From Nocardioides rubriscoriae (GTDB taxonomy: Bacteria > Actinomycetota > Actinomycetes > Propionibacteriales > Nocardioidaceae): DNA of 64,000 bases. This document shows positions 27,067 through 35,199 of the stretch, one piece after another. Positions within the stretch are counted from its first letter, which is position 1, and the number at the start of each line of letters is the position of its first letter. The position numbers and the translations under genes were made by a program. Where the stretch lies: assembly GCF_008087085.1 (NCBI RefSeq), contig NZ_VIYJ01000005.1:372001-436000 (forward strand), read 5' to 3'. Below the pieces are notes generated by a model. That model ran no database searches. It worked only from the letters and a program-made list of their open reading frames with translations, and was not told the origin of the DNA.

Positions 27067-27072
27067 TACCGT
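27067..27072 (+). promoter_or_regulatory. -10 box TACCGT for msrA
   Basis: TACCGT about 48 nt before GTG 27120 predicts a leader of about 40 nt that carries the strong AGGAGG ribosome-binding site. CTTCG and CGAAG arms flank a short loop just upstream at about 27047-27062. Confidence 0.45.
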
Positions 27073-27119
27073 CGGGGTTGTACCGGGTGCCCGCACCCCG
27101 AGCCCGCCAGGAGGCGACC

Positions 27120-27770
27120 GTGTTCTTCAGCCGCAAGTCCGAGATGATCACCCCCGAGGCCGCCCTGCCGGGCCGTGACTCCGACCCGTTCCAGCGCTCC
27201 GACAAGCACCGCGTCCTCGGCACCCCCGTCGTCACCGACGAGGTGCCCGAGGGCCACGAGGTCGCGATCTTCGGCCTCGGCTGCTTCTGGGGTGCCGAGG
27301 AGATCTACTGGCAGAAGCCGGGCGTGTGGTCGACCTCGGTCGGCTACGCCGGCGGGTTCACCGCCCACCCGTCGTACGAGGAGGTCTGCAGCGGCCGCAC
27401 CGGCCACACCGAGGCCGTGCGCGTCGTCTTCGACCCCGCGGTGGTCTCCTACGCCGACCTGGTCAAGACGTTCTTCGAGGTCCACGACCCCACGCAGGGC
27501 ATGCGCCAGGGCAACGACGTCGGAACCCAGTACCGCTCGGCGATCTACGTCACCAGCCCCGAGCAGGAGCAGGTCGCCCGCGACCTGACCAAGATCTACG
27601 GCGACGAGCTCGCCCGGCGTGGCCTGGGCGACATCACCACCGAGATCCGGCCCGCCGCCGAGGTGCCCTACTACTACGCCGAGGAGTCGCACCAGCAGTA
27701 CCTCGCCAAGAACCCGAACGGCTACCGCTGCCACGCCAACACCGGCGTGAGGTTCCCGGCCGACGCCTGA
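27120..27770 (+). CDS. msrA: peptide methionine-S-sulfoxide reductase
   Basis: 216-aa MsrA. The catalytic cysteine is C55 in GCFWGAEE; VGYAGG, GHTEAVRV and SHQQYL are further family motifs. It reduces Met-S-sulfoxide using thioredoxin. GTG 27120 is preferred because AGGAGG at 27109-27114 stands 5 nt before it, whereas the upstream in-frame ATG has no such site. The 40-residue N-terminal extension (with HRVLGTPVV) is typical of actinobacterial and plant-like MsrA. Divergent from metB, linking methionine synthesis and repair in position. Confidence 0.93.
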   Translation: MFFSRKSEMITPEAALPGRDSDPFQRSDKHRVLGTPVVTDEVPEGHEVAIFGLGCFWGAEEIYWQKPGVWSTSVGYAGGFTAHPSYEEVCSGRTGHTEAVRVVFDPAVVSYADLVKTFFEVHDPTQGMRQGNDVGTQYRSAIYVTSPEQEQVARDLTKIYGDELARRGLGDITTEIRPAAEVPYYYAEESHQQYLAKNPNGYRCHANTGVRFPADA

Positions 27771-27850
27771 CCCCGTCGCCGCCGCGGGACCCTCGCCTCT
27801 CCGCGCCCGGCGGGCGCCGCCGTAGCGTGTCGGCGGCAGGAGGTCCCGTG

Positions 27851-29221
27851 ATGGCGAAGTTCATGCTCAACTCCGATGCCTTCGCCTGGCAGATGGAGGC
27901 CGACGCCGCGCTGCGCTCGACGGTGGTGAGCGTCGTGATGCTCGACCGGTCGCCCGACCACGACCTGCTGCTCGCCCGGTTCCGGCGCATCTGCGACGAG
28001 GTCCCGATGTTCCGAGAGCGGGTCGTGGAGACGCTCCCGCCGGCGCCGCCGCGCTGGGAGCTCGACCCCGACCTCGACCTCGACTGGCACGCGCGGCGGG
28101 TCACCGCCCCCGCCCCGGGCACGCTCGACACCGTGCTCGAGATGGCCCGCCGGGCGCAGATGGCCGAGTTCGACCGGGCGCGACCGCTGTGGGAGGTCAC
28201 CGTGGTCGACGGGCTCACCGACGGCGCCGCAGCCCTGGTCTGCAAGCTGCACCACTCGTTGAGCGACGGCATCGGCGCGGTCCAGCTGTCGCGGATCCTC
28301 TTCGACCTGCCCCTCGGACCGGGGGCCACCGGCGGCCGGCCCGAGACCCCTGCCCCGCCGTCGCGGCTCGACCCGTGGACCGACCCGCTGCGCTACGACC
28401 TGTCCCTGGTCGGCCGGGCCGCCCACCTCGGTCTCCGCACGGCCCCCGCCGCCCTGCTCCACGCCGTACGCCGGCCCGTGGCGAGCACGCGGGCGACGGC
28501 AGGGATGACGGCGTCGGTCTACCGGATGGTGCGCCCGATCAACCACTGCGGGTCGCCGATCATGACCGAGCGCCGGTTGATCCGACGCCTCGGCACTCAC
28601 CAGGTGCCGCTGGCGGCGCTCAAGGCGGCCGGCCGTCAGGGCGGCGGGACGCTCAACGACGCCTTCCTGGCCGGGGTCGCCGCCGGGCTGCGGCGCTACC
28701 ACGACCGCCACGGCGTCCCGATCGAGGACCTGCACGTCACCATGCCGCTGAGCACCCGCAGCGAGCACGACCCGATCGGCGGCAACCGGCTGACCCTGAT
28801 GCGCTTCGACCTGCCGGTCGGCCTCACCGACCCCGCCGACCTGGTCGGCGAGATCCACGAGCGGGTCGCCGCCGTGCGCGCCGAGCCGTCGCTGCCCTAC
28901 ACCCAGGCGATCGCGGCCGGGCTCAACCTGCTGCCGCGGTGGTACCTCGCGAGCGTGCTGCGCCACGTCGACTTCCTCGCCAGCGACGTGCCCGGGCTCC
29001 CGGTGCCGGTCCGGCTGGGCGACGCGAGGGTGACCATGCAGTACCCCGTCGGCCCCACCATCGGCGCCGGGGTCAACGTCACCCTCATGACCTACGTCGA
29101 CACCTGCGCGCTGGGAATCGACGTCGACGTCGGCGCGATCCCCGACGTCGACGAGTTCCACGCCTGCCTGGTCGCCGGGTTCGAGGAGGTCCTCGCCCTG
29201 GCACCGACGTCGGCCGCGTGA
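27851..29221 (+). CDS. WS/DGAT-type O-acyltransferase family protein
   Basis: 456-aa protein of the wax-ester synthase/diacylglycerol acyltransferase (DGAT-like) family. The catalytic HHxxxDG motif is HHSLSDG at residues 134-140, preceded by the PLWEV segment and followed by a C-terminal DUF1298-like domain. Such enzymes esterify fatty acyl-CoA onto alcohols or diacylglycerol for storage lipid. AGGAGGT lies 6 nt before ATG 27851; GTG 27848 is also possible. A second family member is encoded at 45777-47207. True substrate specificity cannot be read from sequence. Confidence 0.87.
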   Translation: MAKFMLNSDAFAWQMEADAALRSTVVSVVMLDRSPDHDLLLARFRRICDEVPMFRERVVETLPPAPPRWELDPDLDLDWHARRVTAPAPGTLDTVLEMARRAQMAEFDRARPLWEVTVVDGLTDGAAALVCKLHHSLSDGIGAVQLSRILFDLPLGPGATGGRPETPAPPSRLDPWTDPLRYDLSLVGRAAHLGLRTAPAALLHAVRRPVASTRATAGMTASVYRMVRPINHCGSPIMTERRLIRRLGTHQVPLAALKAAGRQGGGTLNDAFLAGVAAGLRRYHDRHGVPIEDLHVTMPLSTRSEHDPIGGNRLTLMRFDLPVGLTDPADLVGEIHERVAAVRAEPSLPYTQAIAAGLNLLPRWYLASVLRHVDFLASDVPGLPVPVRLGDARVTMQYPVGPTIGAGVNVTLMTYVDTCALGIDVDVGAIPDVDEFHACLVAGFEEVLALAPTSAA

Positions 29222-29328
29222 CCGTATCCCGCCCGGCCATTCGTCCGGGCTGTCGTATCCGGGCGGCCCCGTTCGTGGTGGTGTGGGACGACGGGCCACC
29301 GAGGTCCGCGCCGACACGAGGAGCCGAC

Positions 29329-29691
29329 TTGGCGGAGTACTTGCTCTACTTCAACCAGCGGTGGGTGGGCGACCACAGCAAGGAGTGGTTCCGCGGGCGC
29401 GGGCCGCGCGCGATGGCGGTCACCGAGGAGATGAAGCAGGCCGGCGTCTACGTCTTGGCCGGCGGCCTCGAGGAGAACACCCCGGTCCACCACGCCGACT
29501 CCACCTGCGGCACCACCGCGATCGTCGACGGGCCCTACGCGGAGTCCAAGGAGTTCCTCAGCGGCTTCGCCATCGTCGACGTGCCCGACGACGAGACCGC
29601 GAAGCAGTGGGCCGCCAAGATCGCGGAGGCCTGCGGCTGGCCGCACGAGGTGCGCCGGTTCGGGTCGCAGCGGCCGGCGACGGCGGGGTGA
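29329..29691 (+). CDS. YCII/DGPF-domain protein with TTG start
   Basis: 120-aa YCII-related protein with the DGPYAESKE signature near residue 66, related to the DGPF protein at 5867-6211. The only start giving the full domain is TTG 29329, supported by AGGAG at 29319-29323 with 5-nt spacing. It has no sigma-factor neighbour here. It may belong to the regulon of the ECF42 sigma factor at 4620-5870 (inference). It lies between the acyltransferase and the ABC1 kinase genes, all on the plus strand. Confidence 0.85.
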   Translation: MAEYLLYFNQRWVGDHSKEWFRGRGPRAMAVTEEMKQAGVYVLAGGLEENTPVHHADSTCGTTAIVDGPYAESKEFLSGFAIVDVPDDETAKQWAAKIAEACGWPHEVRRFGSQRPATAG

Positions 29692-29726
29692 GCCCCGGCC
29701 GACCGGCGCCCTGAGACACTGGGTGC

Positions 29727-31085
29727 ATGGTTGACCTTCCTCGCAAGGCCGCGACGCGCACGGCCCGACTGGCCGCCCTGCCGTTGGGCTACGCGGGCCG
29801 CAAGACCGTCGGCCTGGGTCGTCGCATCGGGGGCGCCCCCGCCGACGTCGTGCTGACCGAGATCCAGCAGCGCACCGCCGAGCAGCTCTTCCGCACCCTG
29901 GGCGAGCTCAAGGGCGGCGCGATGAAGTTCGGCCAGGCGATGTCGGTCTTCGAGGCCGCCCTGCCCGAGGAGATCGCCGGTCCCTACCGCGACCAGCTCA
30001 CCAAGCTGCAGGACTCCGCTCCCCCGATGGCGACCCAGACCGTGCGCGAGATCCTCGCGCGCGACCTGGGCCCCGACTGGAAGGACCGCCTGGTCTGGCT
30101 CGACGGCGGCCCGACCGCGGCGGCGTCCATCGGCCAGGTCCACCGGGGGCGGTGGCGCGACGAGTCGGGCCGCGAGCGCGACGTGGCGGTCAAGGTCCAG
30201 TACCCCGGCGCCGGCGAGGCGCTGCGCTCCGACCTGCGCCAGCTCGCCCGGCTGGCCCGCACCGTGGCCCCGGTCTTCCCGGGCATCGACATCAAGCCGC
30301 TGATCGCCGAGATGCAGGAGCGCGCCGTCGAGGAGCTCGACTACGCCCTCGAGGCCGAGGCCCAGCGCGTCTTCGCGGCGGCGTACGCCGGCGACCCCGA
30401 CATCGTGGTCCCCGAGGTCGTCGCGGTCGGCCCGACGGTGATCGTGACCGAGTGGATGGACTCGGAGTCGTCGCTGGCCGCGATCATCCGCGACGGCACC
30501 GTCGAGCAGCGCGACCACTACGGCGAGCTGCTGTCGCGGTTCATCGTGTCCAGCCCGGCGCGCACCGGCATGCTCCACGCGGACCCGCACCCCGGCAACT
30601 TCCGCATCATCCCCAGCCCCGATGGGGGTCTGGGCCGCCTCGGCGTGCTCGACTACGGCGCCGTGGCGCGCCTGCCCGAGGGCGGGATGCCCCCGGCCAT
30701 GGGGACCCTGATCCGGCTCTGCGCGCTCCAGGACGGCGAGCAGCTGCTTGCGGGCCTGCGCCGCGAGGGCTTCGTCAAGGACAAGATCAAGCTCGACACC
30801 GAGCCCCTGATGGACTACCTCGCCCCCCTGGTCGAGCCGACCCGGGTCGAGCGGTTCCGCTTCACGCGCGCGTGGATGCGCGAGCAGTTCGAGCGGGTCA
30901 ACAGTCCGCGCGAGCCCGCCTACACGGTCGCGATCAAGCTCAACCTGCCGCCGTCGTACCTGCTCATCCACCGCACCTTCACCGGGTGCATCGGCGTGAT
31001 GAGCCAGCTCGAGGCCGAGGCACCGTTCAGGGCGATCCTCGAGGAGTACCTCCCGGGGTTCGCCGAGGAGCCCGAGGCCGGCTGA
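29727..31085 (+). CDS. ABC1/UbiB-family atypical kinase
   Basis: 452-aa ABC1/ADCK (UbiB-like) protein. The family-defining KxGQ motif is in LKGGAMKFGQAMS (K67, Q70), the Ala-rich nucleotide loop AAASIGQVH follows, and HADPHPGNF and DYGA provide catalytic and metal-binding residues. These proteins are ATPases/kinases needed for quinone or lipid homeostasis. Actinobacteria use menaquinone, so a classical ubiquinone role is unlikely. ATG 29727 is 6 nt downstream of GACACT, a weak -10 match. It ends 13 bp from the convergent GNAT gene. Confidence 0.9.
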   Translation: MVDLPRKAATRTARLAALPLGYAGRKTVGLGRRIGGAPADVVLTEIQQRTAEQLFRTLGELKGGAMKFGQAMSVFEAALPEEIAGPYRDQLTKLQDSAPPMATQTVREILARDLGPDWKDRLVWLDGGPTAAASIGQVHRGRWRDESGRERDVAVKVQYPGAGEALRSDLRQLARLARTVAPVFPGIDIKPLIAEMQERAVEELDYALEAEAQRVFAAAYAGDPDIVVPEVVAVGPTVIVTEWMDSESSLAAIIRDGTVEQRDHYGELLSRFIVSSPARTGMLHADPHPGNFRIIPSPDGGLGRLGVLDYGAVARLPEGGMPPAMGTLIRLCALQDGEQLLAGLRREGFVKDKIKLDTEPLMDYLAPLVEPTRVERFRFTRAWMREQFERVNSPREPAYTVAIKLNLPPSYLLIHRTFTGCIGVMSQLEAEAPFRAILEEYLPGFAEEPEAG

Positions 31086-31098
31086 CCGGTCACCACGG

Positions 31099-31596
31099 TC
31101 ACGTCAGCGGCAGGTGCATGACGTGCAGGCCCACCCGCCCGTGGGTGCGTGAGTCGAAGGCCTCGGGGACGGTCCCGATGATCGTGAACCCCAGGCTCTG
31201 CCACAGGCGCACGGCGGCCGCGTTGGTCTCGACCACGGCGTTGAACTGGATCGCCGCGTAGCCCTGGTCGCGGTGCCAGGCCACCACGTGCTCGCCGAGC
31301 CGGCGTCCGACGCCACGACCGCGCGCCGCCGGCGCGACCATGAAGGACGCGGTGCCGACGTGGCTGCCGCGTCCGGGCCGGTTGGGCCCCATCTTGGCGC
31401 TGCCCAGCACCTCGCCGTCCTCCTCCAGCACGACGGTCGCCCCGGGCGGGCTCTCGGCCCACCAGCCCAGGGCCTCGTCGCTGGTGAGCCCGAGGGGGAA
31501 CGCGTAGGTCTCCCCCGCCTCGACGATCTCGTGCCAGAACGCGAAGACCGCCGGCCAGTCGGCCACGGTCATCGGCCGGACCACTGCCTCGCTCAC
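31099..31596 (-). CDS. GNAT-family N-acetyltransferase
   Basis: 165-aa single-domain acetyltransferase. The acetyl-CoA loop is RGRGVGRRLGEH at about residues 93-104, and the C-terminal NAAAVRLWQSLGF segment is typical of small-molecule or protein N-acetyltransferases such as the phosphinothricin acetyltransferase-like group. GTG 31596 overlaps the stop of the DinB-like gene by 4 bp, so the two are cotranscribed. Substrate unknown. Confidence 0.85.
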   Translation of the reverse strand: MSEAVVRPMTVADWPAVFAFWHEIVEAGETYAFPLGLTSDEALGWWAESPPGATVVLEEDGEVLGSAKMGPNRPGRGSHVGTASFMVAPAARGRGVGRRLGEHVVAWHRDQGYAAIQFNAVVETNAAAVRLWQSLGFTIIGTVPEAFDSRTHGRVGLHVMHLPLT

Positions 31597-32141
31597 TCGC
31601 CGACCTGCCCGTCGACCGCCTCACGGATGAGGTCGGCGTGGCCGTTGTGGCGGGCGTACTCCTCGATCATGTGGAGCAGCACCCACCGCAGGCTGACCCC
31701 CTCGCCGGTGCGGGGGTGCCGGCGTACGGCGAGCGTGTCGGCGCCGCCGGCGGCCGCGGCGGCGTCGAGGTGAGCGTCGCAGGTCGCGACGACCGAGTCG
31801 TAGAGGGCGTGCAGCTGCTCGGGGGTGTCGTCGGCGGCGGTGCGGAACTCCCACTCGGGGTCGACCTCGCCGTCGACCTCGTCGAAGGGCGCCACGGCGG
31901 GCACCCCGGCCAGGTTGACCCCGAACCACCAGTCCTCGACGAGCGCGAGGTGCTTGAGCAGCCCGGCGAGGTGGAGCGTCGACGACGGGAGGGTCTGCGC
32001 CATCTGCTGCTGGGTCAGCCCGCTGGTCTTCCAGCGCAGCGTGTCGCGGTGGTAGTCGAGGTAGGCCCGCAGCGTCGTCACCTCGTCGGAGGCGTAGGGC
32101 GGGTTGTCGCGGTGGACGGGCTGCGCGGGGGTCGAGGTCAC
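31593..32141 (-). CDS. DinB/DUF664 family protein (putative mycothiol-dependent enzyme)
   Basis: 182-aa four-helix DinB-superfamily protein of the DUF664 type. LAGLLKHLALVEDWWF contains the first metal-binding His, and EEYARHNGHADLIRE supplies the others. DUF664 proteins include mycothiol-dependent transferases, consistent with a mycothiol-making organism (mca is present). GTG 32141 is chosen over the in-frame GTG eight codons upstream because TAGCGT lies 7 nt before it, fitting a leaderless start. Cotranscribed with the GNAT gene. Confidence 0.82.
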   Translation of the reverse strand: MTSTPAQPVHRDNPPYASDEVTTLRAYLDYHRDTLRWKTSGLTQQQMAQTLPSSTLHLAGLLKHLALVEDWWFGVNLAGVPAVAPFDEVDGEVDPEWEFRTAADDTPEQLHALYDSVVATCDAHLDAAAAAGGADTLAVRRHPRTGEGVSLRWVLLHMIEEYARHNGHADLIREAVDGQVGE

Positions 32142-32148
32142 CGTCGCG

Positions 32149-32154
32149 ACGCTA
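32149..32154 (-). promoter_or_regulatory. -10 box TAGCGT for the DinB/GNAT operon
   Basis: TAGCGT followed by 7 nt and GTG 32141 on the minus strand. It overlaps the first codons of the alternative upstream start, which argues against that start. Confidence 0.5.
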
Positions 32155-32190
32155 GTGCGCCCCACCGACGGTCGTCGCCCGGTCTTGCCG

Positions 32191-32814
32191 TCAGAAGCCC
32201 GCGAGCGCGAAGCCGGCGACGCACAGCACGCCCAGCGGGACGCAGAGCGCGGCTGCCCGCACGGCCGAGGCCGGGCCGCGCGAGGTCGCCGCCAGCACCG
32301 CGAGCGCGACCGCGACGGTCAGCAGCGCGGTGTCGGGCAGGGCGCGGCGCAACCACGCCTCGGCGAGCAGCACCCCCACGACCAGGGCGACGGCACCCGA
32401 GGGCGCCCAGCCCGCGGGCCCGGCCGAGACGGGCCCGGTCGAGACGGCCCCGGCGGCCCCGAACCCGGCGCCCGCCACCACCGCCATGGCGTACCAGGAG
32501 AGCGTGGTGGGAGTGACGAACGAGGCCAGGGACGCGAGGTCGACGACGGCGGCGGCGAGGTAGTAGGACGCGACGCCCACCACGAGCAGCACCGCACCGG
32601 CCGCCGCGGCGAGCCCCGGCGGGACCCGCAGCGAGCGACCGAGCACGAAGGCGGCCAGCGCCCACACCGCCGACGAGTTGGCGAGGTCGGCCAGCGGGTA
32701 GGGCAGCAGGCGGATCAGCACGAGGTCGGCGACCCCGAGGGCGACCCCGAGCGCGGCCGCCCGGGAGAGCACGACCGCGGCGTCGTGGCGGGCCGGGGCG
32801 AGGGTCTGGGTCAT
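32191..32814 (-). CDS. polytopic membrane protein of unknown function
   Basis: 207-aa protein, strongly hydrophobic, with about seven predicted membrane helices separated by short loops. It is rich in Ala, Val and Leu with few charges. It resembles small actinobacterial DUF6518-like membrane proteins, but I cannot confirm the family. ATG 32814 is chosen over one three codons upstream because TAGCGT at 32822-32827 lies 7 nt before it (leaderless arrangement). Neighbouring genes give no functional clue. Confidence 0.72.
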   Translation of the reverse strand: MTQTLAPARHDAAVVLSRAAALGVALGVADLVLIRLLPYPLADLANSSAVWALAAFVLGRSLRVPPGLAAAAGAVLLVVGVASYYLAAAVVDLASLASFVTPTTLSWYAMAVVAGAGFGAAGAVSTGPVSAGPAGWAPSGAVALVVGVLLAEAWLRRALPDTALLTVAVALAVLAATSRGPASAVRAAALCVPLGVLCVAGFALAGF

Positions 32815-32866
32815 GCCCGCCACGCTAGGCAGCGCCGGCGACCGCTGCCTCCGCCCGAGGTGCCGG

Positions 32867-33607
32867 TCAGCCGACCGTGGGTACCGGGCTGCGGTCGGTG
32901 ACGCAGTACGTCGTCCCGGTCGGGTCGGTCAGCACCGTCCACTGCGGGTGCTCGGCCGTGACGGTGGCGCCGAGGCGCTGGTGGCGGGTGACCTCGGCGG
33001 CCCGGTCGTCGGCCGACAGGTCGAGGTGGAAGCCGGGCTCGCGGTCGTCGTCGAGCCGTTGCAGCAGGATCCGCAGCGGGCCGGGCCCGTCGAGCCGGCG
33101 GAACTCTCCGTCGGGCGGCACGGTCGGCGTCGGGGCGAAGCCGGTGAGCTCCTGCCAGAACGCGCACTCCGCGTCGTACGACGCCGGGCCGACGTCGAGG
33201 CAGACCTGGTCGACCGCCGACCGCCCGCCGGGCCAGGCCACCGGGGTCGGCGGGCGGGAGACGTGGTGAGTGACGAAGCAGAAGGTCAGGCCCGCCGGGG
33301 AGCGCATCACGACGTAGCCGTGGTCGGCGACCTCGACGGCCCCGAGATCGACGGCGCGCGCCGCCGCGGCCCGCGGGTCGGTGACGTGGAGGTCGAGGTG
33401 GAGGCCCGAGTGGCCCTCGACCAGGCGCTGCACCCGCAGCACGGCGTCGCCGTGGCGCGGGACGAGCGTGGCGAACTCGAGGTCCTCGCCGCGGGGCGCG
33501 GAGACCCGGCTCCCGGTGACCTCGGCCCAGAACACCACGCCACGCTCGAAGTCGTGGTCGGTGAAGTCGAGGAAGGCGCTGAGCCAGAAGGGCGCGGTGG
33601 CGCTCAC
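32867..33607 (-). CDS. two-domain VOC (glyoxalase/bleomycin-resistance-like) protein
   Basis: 246-aa protein made of two vicinal-oxygen-chelate modules, about residues 5-115 and 130-240. Each contains the beta-alpha-beta-beta-beta pattern and candidate metal or substrate residues (HLDLHVTDP in the first, HLDLSADDR in the second). Proteins of this type act as dioxygenases, isomerases or binding proteins; no specific reaction can be assigned. GTG 33607 overlaps the upstream gene by 4 bp. Confidence 0.83.
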   Translation of the reverse strand: MSATAPFWLSAFLDFTDHDFERGVVFWAEVTGSRVSAPRGEDLEFATLVPRHGDAVLRVQRLVEGHSGLHLDLHVTDPRAAAARAVDLGAVEVADHGYVVMRSPAGLTFCFVTHHVSRPPTPVAWPGGRSAVDQVCLDVGPASYDAECAFWQELTGFAPTPTVPPDGEFRRLDGPGPLRILLQRLDDDREPGFHLDLSADDRAAEVTRHQRLGATVTAEHPQWTVLTDPTGTTYCVTDRSPVPTVG

Positions 33608-33927
33608 GGCAAGGCCTGCTTGTGCAGCACCGCGCCGGTCGGGGTGATCACCACGTCGTCACCCTCGACGACGGCGGTGCCGTCGACCAGGAGGCTGAAG
33701 TCGGGCGCGGTGCGCGGCGGGTAGAGCAGGGTGACGACCGGGTTGGCGGCCACGTTGGCCAGGCTCCCGCGGCCCGGCGCGGCGGCGCGCAGGACCGCTC
33801 CGTCGAGGATCGGCGCCACGCTGACGGCCTTGACCCGACCGTCGGTGCCGGAGGTGGTCAGCAGGAAGCCGGCGTCGAAGTCGGCCAGGGTCTCGCCGAG
33901 CCGGTCCACGGCGACAGGGATGCTCAT
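33604..33927 (-). CDS. small PNPOx-like flavin/F420-binding-fold protein
   Basis: 107-aa protein with a split-barrel character: FLLTTSGTDGRVKAVSVAPIL near the N-terminus and NVAANPVVTLLYPP in the middle, as in the pyridoxamine-phosphate oxidase-like family. Those proteins bind FMN, F420 or haem and often act as reductases. ATG 33927 is favoured over an upstream codon because TACGGT lies exactly 6 nt before it. First gene of a two-gene operon with the VOC protein. Confidence 0.75.
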   Translation of the reverse strand: MSIPVAVDRLGETLADFDAGFLLTTSGTDGRVKAVSVAPILDGAVLRAAAPGRGSLANVAANPVVTLLYPPRTAPDFSLLVDGTAVVEGDDVVITPTGAVLHKQALP

Positions 33928-33933
33928 GGGCCC

Positions 33934-33939
33934 ACCGTA
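33934..33939 (-). promoter_or_regulatory. -10 box TACGGT for the PNPOx-like/VOC operon
   Basis: TACGGT, GGGCCC, ATG 33927 on the minus strand. The gene lacks a Shine-Dalgarno sequence. Confidence 0.5.
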
Positions 33940-33952
33940 GCCACCTGCGCGC

Positions 33953-34732
33953 TCACCACGCGCCGAGGACGTCGCCGCCGATCCGAACGACGAAGGCACT
34001 GACGACGACGATGAAGAAGCCCCGCACGAACCCCGCCCCCCGGGCCACCGCCGTCCGCACCCCGAGGTAGCCGCCGACCACGTTGGCGACGCCCATCACC
34101 AGCCCGACCTGCCAGACCACTGCTCCCTGCGGGACGAACACGCACAGGGCCGCGAGGTTGGTGGCCCAGTTGGCCAGCCGGGCCTTGGCGCTGGCCTCGA
34201 GGAAGCCGTAGCCCATGAGGCCCACCAGTGCGAAGACCAGGAAGCTGCCGGTGCCCGGCCCGAGCGCACCGTCGTAGAAGCCGATGACCAGGCCGGTGAG
34301 CATCGCGACCGAGGTGTGCCGGCCGCCGGTGAAGCGCAGCGCGGTCTCGCCGCCCAGGTCGGGCTTGAGGAGCACGTAGGCGCCGACCACGACCAGCGCC
34401 ACCAGCACGATCGGGTCGAAGGCACTGCGCGGGATGGTGCTGGCCACCAGGGCACCGGCCACCGACCCGGTGAACGCCAGCAGCATCAGCGGCAGGAACG
34501 TCCGCGGGTCGGGCCGCACCCGGCGGTAGTACGTGGCCGAGCTGACGGTGGTGCCGCAGATGGACGCGAGCTTGTTGGTCGCCAGTACCTGGACCGGGCT
34601 GGCGCCCGGCAGGCCCAGGAGCAGCGCCGGCAGCTGGACCAGCCCACCGCCGCCGACGACCGCGTCGACGTAGCCGGCCGTGAGGGCCGCGAGCGCCAGG
34701 AGAGCCAGGACGCTCAGCGACGGATCCGGCAC
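33953..34732 (-). CDS. TSUP-family (TauE/SafE-like) membrane transporter
   Basis: 259-aa integral membrane protein with about eight helices in two homologous halves. The family motif GGGGLVQLPALL is near residue 27 and the repeat GFYDGALGPGTGSFL near 150. TSUP members move sulfite, sulfoacetate or other sulfur-containing or organic anions. GTG 34732 is 6 nt from TAGGGT at 34739-34744. Single-gene transcription unit with no informative neighbour. Confidence 0.88.
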   Translation of the reverse strand: MPDPSLSVLALLALAALTAGYVDAVVGGGGLVQLPALLLGLPGASPVQVLATNKLASICGTTVSSATYYRRVRPDPRTFLPLMLLAFTGSVAGALVASTIPRSAFDPIVLVALVVVGAYVLLKPDLGGETALRFTGGRHTSVAMLTGLVIGFYDGALGPGTGSFLVFALVGLMGYGFLEASAKARLANWATNLAALCVFVPQGAVVWQVGLVMGVANVVGGYLGVRTAVARGAGFVRGFFIVVVSAFVVRIGGDVLGAW

Positions 34733-34738
34733 CGGGTC

Positions 34739-34744
34739 ACCCTA
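34739..34744 (-). promoter_or_regulatory. -10 box TAGGGT for the TSUP gene
   Basis: TAGGGT, then GACCCG, then GTG 34732 on the minus strand, predicting a leaderless message. Confidence 0.5.
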
Positions 34745-34764
34745 GTGTCGGCCCCAGGTCGGCC

Positions 34765-35199
34765 TCACCCCTCCCACGGGTCGGGCAGGACACCGAGCTG
34801 CACGAGCGTGCCGAGCCAGTCGGTGCCGACCCAGTCCTCGACGATCCGGGCGTCGTCGCCGAAGGTGAGGAACTCCGTCACCCAGGTGCTGATGCGGCGT
34901 CCGGTGGCGGGGCGACCGCGCAGACCGCCGGTATCGGTGCCGGTCAGGGTGAGCCGCGCAGCGACCCGGTCGCCGGTCGCGACGAGCTCGTCGACCTCGA
35001 CGTGCAGGTCGGGCAGGGCGACGTGGTAGCCGCGGATCACGGCGGCCTTGGCCGCCCCGCCCGTCAGTGCGGGCGCGGCCGGCGTACGGAAGTCGGAGCG
35101 GAACAGCTGGTCGGCCACGGCGTAGTCACGGCCGTTCCACACCTCGTCGTAGAGCCGCCGCGCCACCGCCTCGACGTCGCGGGTCCCTCGGGTGCTCAC
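34765..35199 (-). CDS. SnoaL-like/NTF2-fold polyketide-cyclase family protein
   Basis: 144-aa single-domain protein of the SnoaL/ester-cyclase type. An N-terminal helix (VARRLYDEVWNGRDYAVADQL) is followed by a curved beta sheet with RDYAV, PDLHVEVDELVATGDRVAARLTL and VTEFLTFGDD segments. Members are cyclases, isomerases or stress proteins. GTG 35199 overlaps the hemerythrin-domain gene by 4 bp, so both are controlled from the divergent TetR promoter region. Confidence 0.82.
   Translation of the reverse strand: MSTRGTRDVEAVARRLYDEVWNGRDYAVADQLFRSDFRTPAAPALTGGAAKAAVIRGYHVALPDLHVEVDELVATGDRVAARLTLTGTDTGGLRGRPATGRRISTWVTEFLTFGDDARIVEDWVGTDWLGTLVQLGVLPDPWEG

Noticed and set aside
26987..27119. 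Possible SAM or other riboswitch before metB
   Set aside because: The metB -10 box lies 6 nt from the start codon, so there is no leader RNA to hold one.
32141..32165. Longer N-terminus for the DinB-like protein (GTG 32165)
   Set aside because: The added codons would lie inside the TAGCGT -10 box of the leaderless promoter.
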